Assembly (NCBI RefSeq): GCF_030063245.1
Contig: NZ_JASISR010000003.1
Span: 1 to 64,000, forward strand
DNA from: Paenarthrobacter sp. PH39-S1
GTDB taxonomy: Bacteria; Actinomycetota; Actinomycetes; Actinomycetales; Micrococcaceae
Direction: 5' to 3'
DNA: 64,000 bases
A model generated the notes under the pieces. The model was not told the origin of the DNA. It saw nothing but the letters and a program-made list of their open reading frames with translations, and ran no database searches. Positions within the stretch are counted from its first letter, which is position 1. Each line of letters starts with the position of its first letter. Position numbers and translations under genes: made by a program. Shown one piece after another: positions 35,831 to 43,949 of this stretch.

Positions 35831-35912
35831 GGAAATCCGTCATGGTTGGAGCCGAAGGGACCCATCTACGGTACCGAACCCGCACCTGCTTCGCCCGCCC
35901 GGGCACTGCCGT

Positions 35913-35931
35913 CGTCTCAGACAGTGAGACG
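35913..35931. terminator. short hairpin between fprA and the permease
   Basis: CGTCTCA-GACAG-TGAGACG, 7-bp perfect arms, 6 bp downstream of the fprA stop (minus strand). It is a plausible but modest terminator. Confidence 0.5.
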
Positions 35932-35936
35932 AACCG

Positions 35937-37412
35937 TCATTCCCCGGGCGTGTTCCGGGGGCTGATTTCGGCCGACGTGCCGCGCGAAATGGAAATCATA
36001 TCCTCCCGCGGCACCACCTTTACCCGTGGGCGCTTGGCGGCGGTGTCCTCGCCGAGGCCGGTTCCGTCGTCGGCACGAACGTACTCAGCGCCAAGTGTTT
36101 CCTCATGCGCGTCCAGCTTCAGCCAGCCCTCCCAGCTCGTGTACTGCACACCGCGGGATTCCAGCAGATCGATGACAGCTTGCTCCTCTGGCTTCTCGGC
36201 CCGGGGCAGACTCAGCCGATCCTCCAGCAGGCAGCCGATAGTCTCCAAGGCGTCCCCCTTGGTACTGCCGATCAAACCGACGGGACCGCGTTTGATCCAG
36301 CCGGTGGCGTAGATGCCGGGAACCGGTTTACCGTCCGCATCCAGCACCCGGCCCGCCTCATTGGGAATGACGCCGCGCGCCGCATCAAAGCCCACCTCGG
36401 GCAGTTCCGAGCCGAAGTAGCCGATGGCCCGGTAGACGGCCTGCACCGGGTAGTGAACAATCTCACCGGTACCGCGGGCACGGCCGGTGCCGTCCAGCTC
36501 ATTGCGTTCAAACTTCATCCCACTGACTTTGCCGTCCGTGCCGACGATTTCGACCGGGCTGTGCAGGAAATGCAGGTGCAGCCGCCTGGAAGCCGGCTTG
36601 TCAGCGTGGGACGGCTCCTCCACCAGCCAGTTCGTCAGGGTGTTGACCATGGTCTTGACCTGGTTATTCGACCGGATCGCCTCATCCGAGGCCGCGTCAA
36701 AGACAAAATCCTCCGGATACAAGACAATGTCCACATCCTTCGAATGCGACAGCTCCCGCAGCTCCAGCGGCGTGAACTTCACCTGCGCCGGCCCGCGGCG
36801 GCCAAATATATGCACATCCGTCACCGGCGAGGACTTCAACCCCCGGTACACATTGTCCGCAATCTCCGTCACCAACAAGTCCTCGGCATGTTTGGAGAGC
36901 ATCCGCGCCACATCCAGAGCCACATTGCCGTTCCCGATCACGGCAACGTGCTTCGCCTCCAACGGCCACTCCCGCGGCACATCAGGATGCCCGTCATACC
37001 AGGAGACAAAATCCGCCCCGCCAAACGAGCCCTCCAGCTCCACGCCCGGAATGTCCAGGCCGGAGTCCTTGATGGCGCCGGTGGAGAAGATGACGGCATC
37101 GTAGAGGTGGCGGATATCGGACAAGGTCAGATCCCGGCCGTAGGTCACGTTGCCCAGGAAGCGGATGTCACCGCGGTCCAGGACCTTATGCAGGGCGTTC
37201 ACAATGCCTTTAATCCGGGGATGATCCGGGGCCACGCCATAACGGATCAGGCCGTACGGGGCCGGGTAGGACTCAAAAAGATCAATACTGACCTCGACAT
37301 CGCCGCCGCGCACTTCTTGGGACTTGGTCAGAATATCCGCGGCATAGACGCCGGCCGGGCCCGAACCGATGATGGCCACCCGAAGAGGGTGGACGGCTGC
37401 CGAGATAGACAC
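35937..37412 (-). CDS. fprA: ferredoxin-NADP reductase, FprA/adrenodoxin-reductase type (copy 1)
   Basis: A 491-residue FAD enzyme passing electrons between NADPH and ferredoxins. FAD loop LRVAIIGSGPAGVYAADIL, then APYGLIRYGVAPDHPRIK; NADP loop VAVIGNGNVALDVARML followed by IFGRRGPAQVKFTPLEL; C-terminal GWIKRGPVGLIGSTKGDA. The last 30 residues are an extra tail. Starts with GTG 37412. A second, closely similar copy lies at 51808-53262. Neither has a ferredoxin gene beside it; this copy is divergent from rarD and probably serves general ferredoxin reduction. Confidence 0.93.
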   Translation of the reverse strand: MSISAAVHPLRVAIIGSGPAGVYAADILTKSQEVRGGDVEVSIDLFESYPAPYGLIRYGVAPDHPRIKGIVNALHKVLDRGDIRFLGNVTYGRDLTLSDIRHLYDAVIFSTGAIKDSGLDIPGVELEGSFGGADFVSWYDGHPDVPREWPLEAKHVAVIGNGNVALDVARMLSKHAEDLLVTEIADNVYRGLKSSPVTDVHIFGRRGPAQVKFTPLELRELSHSKDVDIVLYPEDFVFDAASDEAIRSNNQVKTMVNTLTNWLVEEPSHADKPASRRLHLHFLHSPVEIVGTDGKVSGMKFERNELDGTGRARGTGEIVHYPVQAVYRAIGYFGSELPEVGFDAARGVIPNEAGRVLDADGKPVPGIYATGWIKRGPVGLIGSTKGDALETIGCLLEDRLSLPRAEKPEEQAVIDLLESRGVQYTSWEGWLKLDAHEETLGAEYVRADDGTGLGEDTAAKRPRVKVVPREDMISISRGTSAEISPRNTPGE

Positions 37413-37565
37413 AGGAGGGTCCTTCCAAACGATCGATCAGCAAGAGAGAGGCTGCGCGGCACAGGGACATCCGCGGCCACCAGCTACCAGTCTAAATGGC
37501 GGCTTCAGCTGCGGAGCAAAGACGTGATGCGGAATACTGTCGAGAATACTGATGTTATTGGACAT

Positions 37566-38624
37566 GTGTCTGCGAGCAACTCTTCCCTCAAGTCCATCCC
37601 CGGCGCTTCAACACCCGGGCGCCTACCGCGAAGCGACTCTACCGCAGGCGTGCTGTTCGGGATGGGCGCCTACAGCCTCTGGGGTCTCCTGCCGGTCTAC
37701 TTCATCTGGCTCGTACCCGCCGGCCCGGTCGAAATCGTGGCGAACCGGGTCGTCTGGTCGCTGGGCTTTTGTGCCCTTCTGCTGACTGTGACCAAGGCAT
37801 GGCCGCAGCTGATCGCGGCCGTACGGAACAAACGCATCTTGGGCAACCTTTCCGTCGCCGCCGCACTGATTGCGGTGAACTGGCTGACCTATACGTTCGG
37901 CGTCACCAGCGGCCAGGCCATCGAGGCGTCGCTGGGCTATTTCATCAATCCGTTGGTCTCCGTACTGCTGGGCGTCATCTTCCTGAAAGAGAAGCTGCGC
38001 CGCCTGCAGTGGGCTGCCGTCGGCGTCGGGTTTGCCGCCGTCGTCGTGCTGACAATCGGCTACGGCAGGCTGCCGTGGATCGCCCTGGTCCTGGCCGCCA
38101 GCTTTGGTCTGTACGGGTTCATGAAGAAGCGGGTCGGGCCCAGGGTTGATGCGGCATCGAGCCTGAGCATTGAAACCGCGGTGCTGGCGCCGTTCGCCGC
38201 CGTCTTTATGATCGTCCTCTCGCTCAACGGTCGGGACACGCTTGGCACCCTCGGCGCGGGGCATTTCTGGCTGATGGCCGCCTCCGGAATTATTACTGCG
38301 GTGCCGTTGCTGTTTTTTGGAGCTGCTGCCCGACGGCTCCCGATGACCACGATAGGACTGCTGCAGTATTTCACCCCTGTCATCCAGTTCATTCTCGCCA
38401 TCACAGTGCTGGGCGAAGAAATGGGCCCGGAACGGTGGATCGGCTTTTGCATCGTCTGGCTGGCGCTGGTGCTGCTTACCGTTGATATGCTCCGCAATTA
38501 CGGACAGAACCGGAGCCTGCGCCGGGCCCGCTCCGCAATGCCAGCCGCGCCCTCGGCAACTCCGGCCGCGAAGCCGGGGCAAGCCCGCGACACCCATGCT
38601 GCGCCGCCCCTTCCAAGCGACTGA
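37566..38624 (+). CDS. rarD: EamA-family transporter RarD
   Basis: A 10-helix drug/metabolite transporter of the RarD group. It has STAGVLFGMGAYSLWGLLPV, ANRVVWSLGF, VNWLTYTFGVTSGQAIEASL with GYFINPLVSVLLG, and LLFFGAAARRLPMTTIGLLQ with YFTPVIQFIL. The frame is open far upstream as an artefact of the opposite gene. The start could be ATG 37527 or GTG 37566; I favour 37566, which leaves a short serine-rich lead of about 28 residues before helix 1. The C-terminal tail is alanine/proline-rich. Substrate unknown. Confidence 0.87.
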   Translation: MSASNSSLKSIPGASTPGRLPRSDSTAGVLFGMGAYSLWGLLPVYFIWLVPAGPVEIVANRVVWSLGFCALLLTVTKAWPQLIAAVRNKRILGNLSVAAALIAVNWLTYTFGVTSGQAIEASLGYFINPLVSVLLGVIFLKEKLRRLQWAAVGVGFAAVVVLTIGYGRLPWIALVLAASFGLYGFMKKRVGPRVDAASSLSIETAVLAPFAAVFMIVLSLNGRDTLGTLGAGHFWLMAASGIITAVPLLFFGAAARRLPMTTIGLLQYFTPVIQFILAITVLGEEMGPERWIGFCIVWLALVLLTVDMLRNYGQNRSLRRARSAMPAAPSATPAAKPGQARDTHAAPPLPSD

Positions 38625-38631
38625 GCCGCTG

Positions 38632-38687
38632 CCTCAGGCCTGCGCTGCCTCAGGCCCTCAGGCCTGCGCTGCCTCAGGGCTGCGCTG
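38632..38687. repeat. 16-bp repeat between rarD and the stress-protein gene
   Basis: CCTCAGGCCTGCGCTG at 38632-38647 and 38656-38671, with a third copy differing at one base at 38672-38687. It fills the 72-bp convergent gap, starting 8 bp after the rarD stop. Confidence 0.85.
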
Positions 38688-38696
38688 GCGCAGTCG

Positions 38697-39527
38697 CTAG
38701 CCGTCGATCCGCTCGTAGTCCCGGGGAACGACCACCATCGGCACCGGCAGGGCGCGCAGAATCTTGTTGGCAGTTGCGCCCATGAACAGCTTCCGACGCT
38801 CCGCCAGCCGGCTGGACCCGACGATGACGAGTTCGCCGTCCTCCCAGCCCAGGCTGTCGACCGCTTCCTCGATGGTCCGGCCATGCGCCAGAGTCACCGT
38901 CGTGGACCCGCCCGAGCGCCGTTGCGCGGCCTCGGTCAGCACGGTGTTGGCATGCTGGCGGGCAGGGCTGAGTGCATTGCTCAACTCGTAATGCCGCTGC
39001 ATGAGTTCGTCGAGCTCCACCACAGACACCAGACGAAGCGGCAGATCGCGCCGGCCCGCCGCGTTGATCCCGACGTCCGTGACGGATTCCCAGCCCTCGC
39101 GGGTCCCCACCATGGCCGTCAGCCGCGTGAGCGGTTCCGTGCGCTGATAGCCGCGCGGTGCCAGCGCCACGGGCACCGGCGAGGCATGCAGCAGCGCGTT
39201 GGCCACACTGCCGACGGTGAAACGCTTGAACAGCCCGTTGCTGGCGGCGCCAACCACGATCAGCAGAGCCGAATACTCAACGGCGGCCTCAATCAGCCCG
39301 CTGGCAAAGGAATCCGCAGCCCGAACATGGAATTCGGCCTGCACGCCTTTCGGAACAAGGTCCAGTGCGTCCCGTTTGACCGCGACCGCGTCCTGCACCA
39401 GGGCGGCCTTGTCCCCGACGACATAGACCAGGTCCAGGCGCGCACCCTGGGTCCGTGCGATGACGGATGCCAGGGCAATGGCGTCGGCCCCGCGTTCATT
39501 GGGCGTATATCCAACTACATATCGCAT
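38697..39527 (-). CDS. universal stress protein, two UspA domains
   Basis: 276 residues in two tandem UspA modules. Domain 1 (about 1-140) starts MRYVVGYTPNERGADAI and ends with the ATP-site signature VVGAASNGLFKRFTVGSVAN. Domain 2 (about 150-275) contains DGELVIVGSSRLAERRKLFM and GATANKILRALPVPMVVVPR. The G-x2-G-x9-G-S/T pattern suggests ATP binding in both. ATG 39527 is preceded by GAGGGG. Role in dormancy or stress is the family expectation. Confidence 0.92.
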   Translation of the reverse strand: MRYVVGYTPNERGADAIALASVIARTQGARLDLVYVVGDKAALVQDAVAVKRDALDLVPKGVQAEFHVRAADSFASGLIEAAVEYSALLIVVGAASNGLFKRFTVGSVANALLHASPVPVALAPRGYQRTEPLTRLTAMVGTREGWESVTDVGINAAGRRDLPLRLVSVVELDELMQRHYELSNALSPARQHANTVLTEAAQRRSGGSTTVTLAHGRTIEEAVDSLGWEDGELVIVGSSRLAERRKLFMGATANKILRALPVPMVVVPRDYERIDG

Positions 39528-39631
39528 CAAAACAACCCCTCATCGGGTTTGTGGCTGCCGGCCGCTCCTAATGATGGCGCAGGACCGGCCGGCAGCGTTC
39601 CGGTCGTGTAGCTCAGACTCTACCCGCCGTC

Positions 39632-40993
39632 TCAGACGTTGGCGCGGATCGCCTCCACCAGCACATCCAGCCCGTCTTTGAGCAGCTCGTCGCTGATCAC
39701 CAGCGGCGGCAGCAGCCGGACCACATTGCCGTAGGTGCCGCAGGTCAGGATGACGACGCCGGCCTGCACGCACGCCGCGGCGACGGCCTTGGTGGCCTCC
39801 GGGTTCGGTTCCTTCGTCGTCTGTGCCGTGCCCGGCCTGACAAGTTCGACGGCGAGCATGGCGCCCCGACCGCGCAGGTCACCGATTATGCCGCCGTCGC
39901 CCATGTCCGCCGCCAGTGCACCGAGCCGGTCCATCACGATCTTTTCGATCCGCTGCGCGCGCGCATTGAGGTCGAGTTCCCGCATGGTTCCGATCGCGGC
40001 CAGCGCGGCGGCGCAGGCCACCGGGTTCCCGCCGTAGGTCCCGCCCAGGCCGCCCGGGTGGACGGCGTCCAGCAGGGCAGCCCGGCCGGTGATGGCGCTC
40101 AGCGGCAGGCCGCCGGCAATGCCTTTGGCCATGGTGATGATGTCCGGGACAACGCCCTCGTGCTGGGAGGCAAACCAGGACCCGGTGCGGCAGAAGCCGG
40201 ACTGCACCTCATCGGCGATGAAAACAATGCCCTTTTCCCGGGCCCAGGCGGCCAGCGCCGGCAGGAAGCCCTCGGCCGGCACAATGAAGCCGCCCTCGCC
40301 CTGGATCGGTTCGATCAGGATGGCAGCAACCGAATCGGACCCAATCTGCTTTTCAATCATGGTGATGGCGCGCTGGGCGGCCTCTTCACCCTTAATGTCC
40401 GACTCTTCGCGGTAAGGGTAGCTCATCGGCACCCGGTAGACCTCCGGCGCGAACGGACCGAAGTTCGTCTTGTACGGCATCGCCTTGGCGGTGAGCGCCA
40501 TCGTCAGGTTGGTGCGGCCATGGTAGGCGTGGTCAAAGGCGACGATCGCGTCCCTGCCGGTGGCCAGACGTGCCACCTTGACGGCGTTTTCCACGGCTTC
40601 CGCCCCCGAGTTAAACAGCACGGAGCGCTTCTCATGGTCGCCCGGGGTGAGTTTGGCCAGCTCCTCCGCCACGGCAATGTAGCCCTCGTAGGGGGTGACC
40701 ATGAAACAGGTGTGCGTGAAGTGTTCCGCCTGCTCCTTAACAGCGCCGACGACGGCGGGGTCGGACGCACCGACGCTCGTCACCGCGATGCCGGCACCCA
40801 GGTCGATGAACGAGTTGCCGTCCACGTCCACGATCACGCCGCCGTCAGCATCCGCCACGTACACCGGCACGCTGGAGGCCACTCCGCCAGCCACCACGGC
40901 CTTGCGCCGTTCTGTCAGTGCCGCCGATTTGGGTCCGGGGAACGCCCCGAGGATCTGCCGCTTCTGCGCCAACCGGTACTGGATGTCTGCCAT
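39632..40993 (-). CDS. gabT: 4-aminobutyrate aminotransferase
   Basis: A 453-residue class III PLP aminotransferase converting GABA and 2-oxoglutarate to succinate semialdehyde and glutamate. Marks: SVLFNSGAEAVENAVKVAR, FDHAYHGRTNLTMALTAK, EPIQGEGGFIVP, and ADEVQSGFCRTG, with the PLP lysine in ITMAKGIAGGLPLSA. It follows the aldehyde-dehydrogenase gene by about 106 bp on the same strand, and agmatinase lies beyond, so the cluster fits agmatine/putrescine/GABA breakdown. It may also accept related amines such as putrescine. Confidence 0.93.
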   Translation of the reverse strand: MADIQYRLAQKRQILGAFPGPKSAALTERRKAVVAGGVASSVPVYVADADGGVIVDVDGNSFIDLGAGIAVTSVGASDPAVVGAVKEQAEHFTHTCFMVTPYEGYIAVAEELAKLTPGDHEKRSVLFNSGAEAVENAVKVARLATGRDAIVAFDHAYHGRTNLTMALTAKAMPYKTNFGPFAPEVYRVPMSYPYREESDIKGEEAAQRAITMIEKQIGSDSVAAILIEPIQGEGGFIVPAEGFLPALAAWAREKGIVFIADEVQSGFCRTGSWFASQHEGVVPDIITMAKGIAGGLPLSAITGRAALLDAVHPGGLGGTYGGNPVACAAALAAIGTMRELDLNARAQRIEKIVMDRLGALAADMGDGGIIGDLRGRGAMLAVELVRPGTAQTTKEPNPEATKAVAAACVQAGVVILTCGTYGNVVRLLPPLVISDELLKDGLDVLVEAIRANV

Positions 40994-41020
40994 CTTTGCT
41001 GCCTTTCTAAAGTTGTCTGT

Positions 41021-41054
41021 TAATTGGGAGGCTCAGCTAATTGGGAGGTTCAGC
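41021..41054. repeat. 17-bp tandem duplication between gabT and the dehydrogenase
   Basis: TAATTGGGAGGCTCAGC at 41021-41037 is repeated at 41038-41054 with one change. It lies in the leader region of gabT and includes GGGAGG-like sequence on the opposite strand only. Confidence 0.85.
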
Positions 41055-41099
41055 CCAGAGAGCGTGACCGACCACAAGCCGGCGGCCGCCGCCGTCGTC

Positions 41100-42530
41100 C
41101 TACGCGTCCAGCGCGCTCATCACATGCTTAATCCGGGTGTAATCCTCGACGCCGTACATCGACAGATCCTTGCCGTAGCCCGACTGCTTAAACCCGCCGT
41201 GCGGCATCTCCGCGGTGAGCATGATGTGGGTATTGATCCAGACGGCGCCGAAATCCAAGTCCCGTGAGACCCGCATGGCCGTCCCGTGATTGCTGGTCCA
41301 GACGCTGGAGGCCAACGCGAAATCCACGTCGTTGGCCAACTCCACGGCCTCTTCCTCCGTCCGGAAGGTCTGCACCGTGAGCACCGGGCCGAAGGTTTCC
41401 TGCTGGACAATGTCGTCCGTCTGCCGGACGCCATCAACGATGGTGGGCTCGAAGAAGAATCCTTTCGCACCCACCCGCTTACCGCCGGTTACGACGGTGG
41501 CGTGCTCCGGGATGTTTTCAACGACCTTGCAGACGGCGTTGAAATGGTTGATGTTGTTCAACGGTCCGTAATAGTTCCTGGCGTCGTCTTCGTTCCCCGT
41601 TTCCAAGCCCTTGGCCGCCGTCGCGAGCGCCGCCAGCAGCTCGTCGTGGGCGGATTCCTCCACCAGCACCCGGGTGATGGCGGTGCAGTCCTGGCCCGCA
41701 TTAAAGAACGCGAATTCAGCGATGGACTGGGCCGTTTTACCCAGGTCCGCGTCGGCGAAGACAACCGCCGGAGCCTTACCGCCGAGCTCCAAATGCGCCC
41801 GCTTCAACCCCGCTGCCGCGCCGGTGGCGACGGCGATGCCGGCACGCACTGAGCCGGTGATCGACACCATGGCGGGGATCTTGTGTTCGACCATCGCGGC
41901 ACCGGTGGCACCGTTGCCCAGCACCACATTGAAGACGCCCGGGGGGAGAATGTCCTTGGCGATGTCGGCCAGCACCAGCGTACTTTCGGGCGTCGTGTCA
42001 CTGGGCTTAAGCACCACGGTATTCCCGGCAGCGAGCGCTGGACCGATCTTCCAAATAGCCATCAACAACGGGTAGTTCCAGGGCGTCACCTGCGCAATCA
42101 CGCCAACGGGCTCACGACGGACGAAGGAAGTGAAGCCGTCCATGTACTCGCCGGCGGATTTGCCCTCCAGCAGCCGGGCCGCACCGGCAAAGAAGCGCAG
42201 CTGGTCGGCACCGGTGGCCACTTCTTCGTCGGCAATCATTTGCCGCACCTGTCCGGTGTTGCGGTGCTGGGCCTCTACCAGGTCCTCGCTACGGGCCTCC
42301 ATGGCGTCGGCCAGTTGAAGCAGCAGCCCCTGACGCTCCCGCGGCGTGGTTCGCCGCCAGCTGCGGAAGGCCGTGGCCGCGGCACTCATGGCTGCCGCCA
42401 CGTCCGCCTGTTCCGAGATCGGGGCGCTGGCCACGGTCTCGCCGTTCGCGGGGTTGACGATCTCCAGCGAATCCGAGCCCTTGACGGACACAAATTCCCC
42501 ATTGATGAAATTCTGCAGGGTGTGGACCAC
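41100..42530 (-). CDS. gamma-aminobutyraldehyde-type aldehyde dehydrogenase
   Basis: About 476 residues of the NAD-dependent aldehyde dehydrogenase superfamily. LQNFINGEFVSVKGSDSLEI start, QVTPWNYPLLMAIWKIGPAL, general base in HLELGGKAPAVVF, catalytic cysteine in FFNAGQDCTAITR, end HGGFKQSGYGKDLSMYGVED. The NAGQDC loop and the KQSGYGKD end match aminobutyraldehyde/betaine-type enzymes better than succinate-semialdehyde dehydrogenases. The frame starts at a TTG at 42539; GTG 42530 has better spacing to AGGAGAGG. With gabT and agmatinase it would turn putrescine-derived 4-aminobutyraldehyde into GABA. Confidence 0.88.
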   Translation of the reverse strand: MVHTLQNFINGEFVSVKGSDSLEIVNPANGETVASAPISEQADVAAAMSAAATAFRSWRRTTPRERQGLLLQLADAMEARSEDLVEAQHRNTGQVRQMIADEEVATGADQLRFFAGAARLLEGKSAGEYMDGFTSFVRREPVGVIAQVTPWNYPLLMAIWKIGPALAAGNTVVLKPSDTTPESTLVLADIAKDILPPGVFNVVLGNGATGAAMVEHKIPAMVSITGSVRAGIAVATGAAAGLKRAHLELGGKAPAVVFADADLGKTAQSIAEFAFFNAGQDCTAITRVLVEESAHDELLAALATAAKGLETGNEDDARNYYGPLNNINHFNAVCKVVENIPEHATVVTGGKRVGAKGFFFEPTIVDGVRQTDDIVQQETFGPVLTVQTFRTEEEAVELANDVDFALASSVWTSNHGTAMRVSRDLDFGAVWINTHIMLTAEMPHGGFKQSGYGKDLSMYGVEDYTRIKHVMSALDA

Positions 42531-42539
42531 GGTGTACAA

Positions 42540-42886
42540 CCTCTCCTGTCGAATGCCCCTGCGGCGGCGGATCTGCGGCAGAGACTTGTCTCGAGCCTAG
42601 GCCACGGGTTCGCCACAGGTGAATGGGCGGCTGCACTATGCAATGGTGCGTGTTCAGTGCGGTTATACAGGGCCGTTTATGCAGGGCCGTTGATGCAGGG
42701 CCGTCTTGGAAGGTCGGCAACGACATCCCGACCTACCGTTCGTCGGCCAGGGGCTCGGTGCCGCAGTGAGGTCCGGACATCTATCGGACCTTCAAGCACG
42801 CAGCGCCTTTAGGCGCAATTACAAACCTTGTCCACGCGCCGGAGCCTCCGATGCGGACAGCCCCTCAAAACGACGGCGGGTCAGCC
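42540..42886. other. 347-bp gap with a 14-bp triple repeat
   Basis: No gene is supported between the dehydrogenase and agmatinase. It holds three 14-bp tandem units: ATACAGGGCCGTTT (42665-42678), then ATGCAGGGCCGTTG (42679-42692) and ATGCAGGGCCGTCT (42693-42706). A small hairpin GCGCC-TTTA-GGCGC lies near 42808-42821. The promoter of the dehydrogenase must lie in its left part. Confidence 0.7.
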
Positions 42887-42923
42887 ACTGTGGGGCCTGC
42901 AAATCTTCCGCAGGCCCCACAGT
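42887..42923. terminator. terminator of the agmatinase operon
   Basis: ACTGTGGGGCCTGC (42887-42900) pairs perfectly with GCAGGCCCCACAGT (42910-42923) around a 9-nt loop, 28 bp past the agmatinase stop on the minus strand. Confidence 0.85.
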
Positions 42924-42957
42924 GTAACCGCGCCTAAACGGTAACCGCGCCTAAACG
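42924..42957. repeat. 17-bp tandem duplication containing the agmatinase stop
   Basis: GTAACCGCGCCTAAACG at 42924-42940 is repeated exactly at 42941-42957. The agmatinase TAG (42951-42953, minus strand) is inside the second copy. The first copy has an equivalent stop in the same position. Confidence 0.88.
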
Positions 42958-43949
42958 GCAGCCGTCTCCAGGCTTTCCTGACCGGAGATGGCGGCACCCT
43001 TGCTGCGGTTCACCATCAGGCCCAGCAAGTCGAAGACGACGGTTGCGGCCGCGAGGGTGGTGATGTCGGCGTGGTCGTAGGCCGGGGCGACTTCGACGAC
43101 GTCGGCGCCGACAATGTTGATGCCGTTAAGCCCGCGGAGCAAGGCGAGCAGTTCCCGGGAGTGCAGACCACCCATTTCGGGAGTACCCGTCCCCGGTGCA
43201 TAGGCCGGGTCCAGCACGTCGATGTCGATCGAGACGTAGACGGGGGTATTACCCAAGCGGTCCTTCACACGCTGGACTGCGGCCGGAACACCGATGACAT
43301 CCAGATCCGAGCAGCGGATGATCTGGAAGCCGAACTCGTGGTCCCGCAGGAAGTCATCACGATCGTAAACCGGGCCACGGATACCCACGTGCATCGACTT
43401 GTCCTCGACGAGAAGGCCTTCTTCGAATGCCCGTCGAAAGATAGTTCCATGAGTGATCGACTGGTCGAAGTAGGTGTCCCAGGTGTCCAGGTGTGCGTCG
43501 AAGTGGAGCAGTGCCACCGGGCCGTGAACCGTATTCAGCGCCCGCAGCATGGGCAGGGCGATGGTGTGGTCGCCGCCGATGGAGATCAGCTTCTTGTCTT
43601 TGCCCAGCAGCGGCAGGGCCTGTTCTTCTATTTCGCGCACGGCTCGGGTGATGTCGTATGGTGTGCAGGCAATGTCGCCGGCATCCACAACCTGAGCTTC
43701 GTAGACGGGTTCAACATCGAGTTCCGGGTGGTAGCCCGGGCGCAGCAGGCGGGAGGCCTCGCGGACAGCAGCCGGGCCGAACCGCGCGCCCGGACGGAAA
43801 GAGGTTCCGCCGTCGAACGGGACGCCAACGATTGCAATGTCATAGTCCGGAACTCGGTCGATTTGAGGAAGTCGGGCGAAGGTGCCCAGGCCCGCGTAGC
43901 GGGGGACCTTGGTTGCGTCGACGGGTCCGATGGGATCGTGGGTGGTCAT
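42951..43949 (-). CDS. speB: agmatinase / guanidinobutyrase-type ureohydrolase
   Basis: A 332-residue binuclear manganese hydrolase of the arginase superfamily that releases urea from a guanidino compound. Metal motifs: LISIGGDHTIALP, ALLHFDAHLDTWD, and VYVSIDIDVLDPAYAPGTGTPE. The GTGTPEMGG loop fits agmatinase and guanidinobutyrase, not arginase. ATG 43949 overlaps the stop of the upstream MFS gene by ATGA, so uptake and cleavage are coupled. With the aminobutyraldehyde-type dehydrogenase and gabT downstream, the route agmatine to putrescine to GABA to succinate semialdehyde is plausible, or guanidinobutyrate directly to GABA. Confidence 0.9.
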   Translation of the reverse strand: MTTHDPIGPVDATKVPRYAGLGTFARLPQIDRVPDYDIAIVGVPFDGGTSFRPGARFGPAAVREASRLLRPGYHPELDVEPVYEAQVVDAGDIACTPYDITRAVREIEEQALPLLGKDKKLISIGGDHTIALPMLRALNTVHGPVALLHFDAHLDTWDTYFDQSITHGTIFRRAFEEGLLVEDKSMHVGIRGPVYDRDDFLRDHEFGFQIIRCSDLDVIGVPAAVQRVKDRLGNTPVYVSIDIDVLDPAYAPGTGTPEMGGLHSRELLALLRGLNGINIVGADVVEVAPAYDHADITTLAAATVVFDLLGLMVNRSKGAAISGQESLETAAV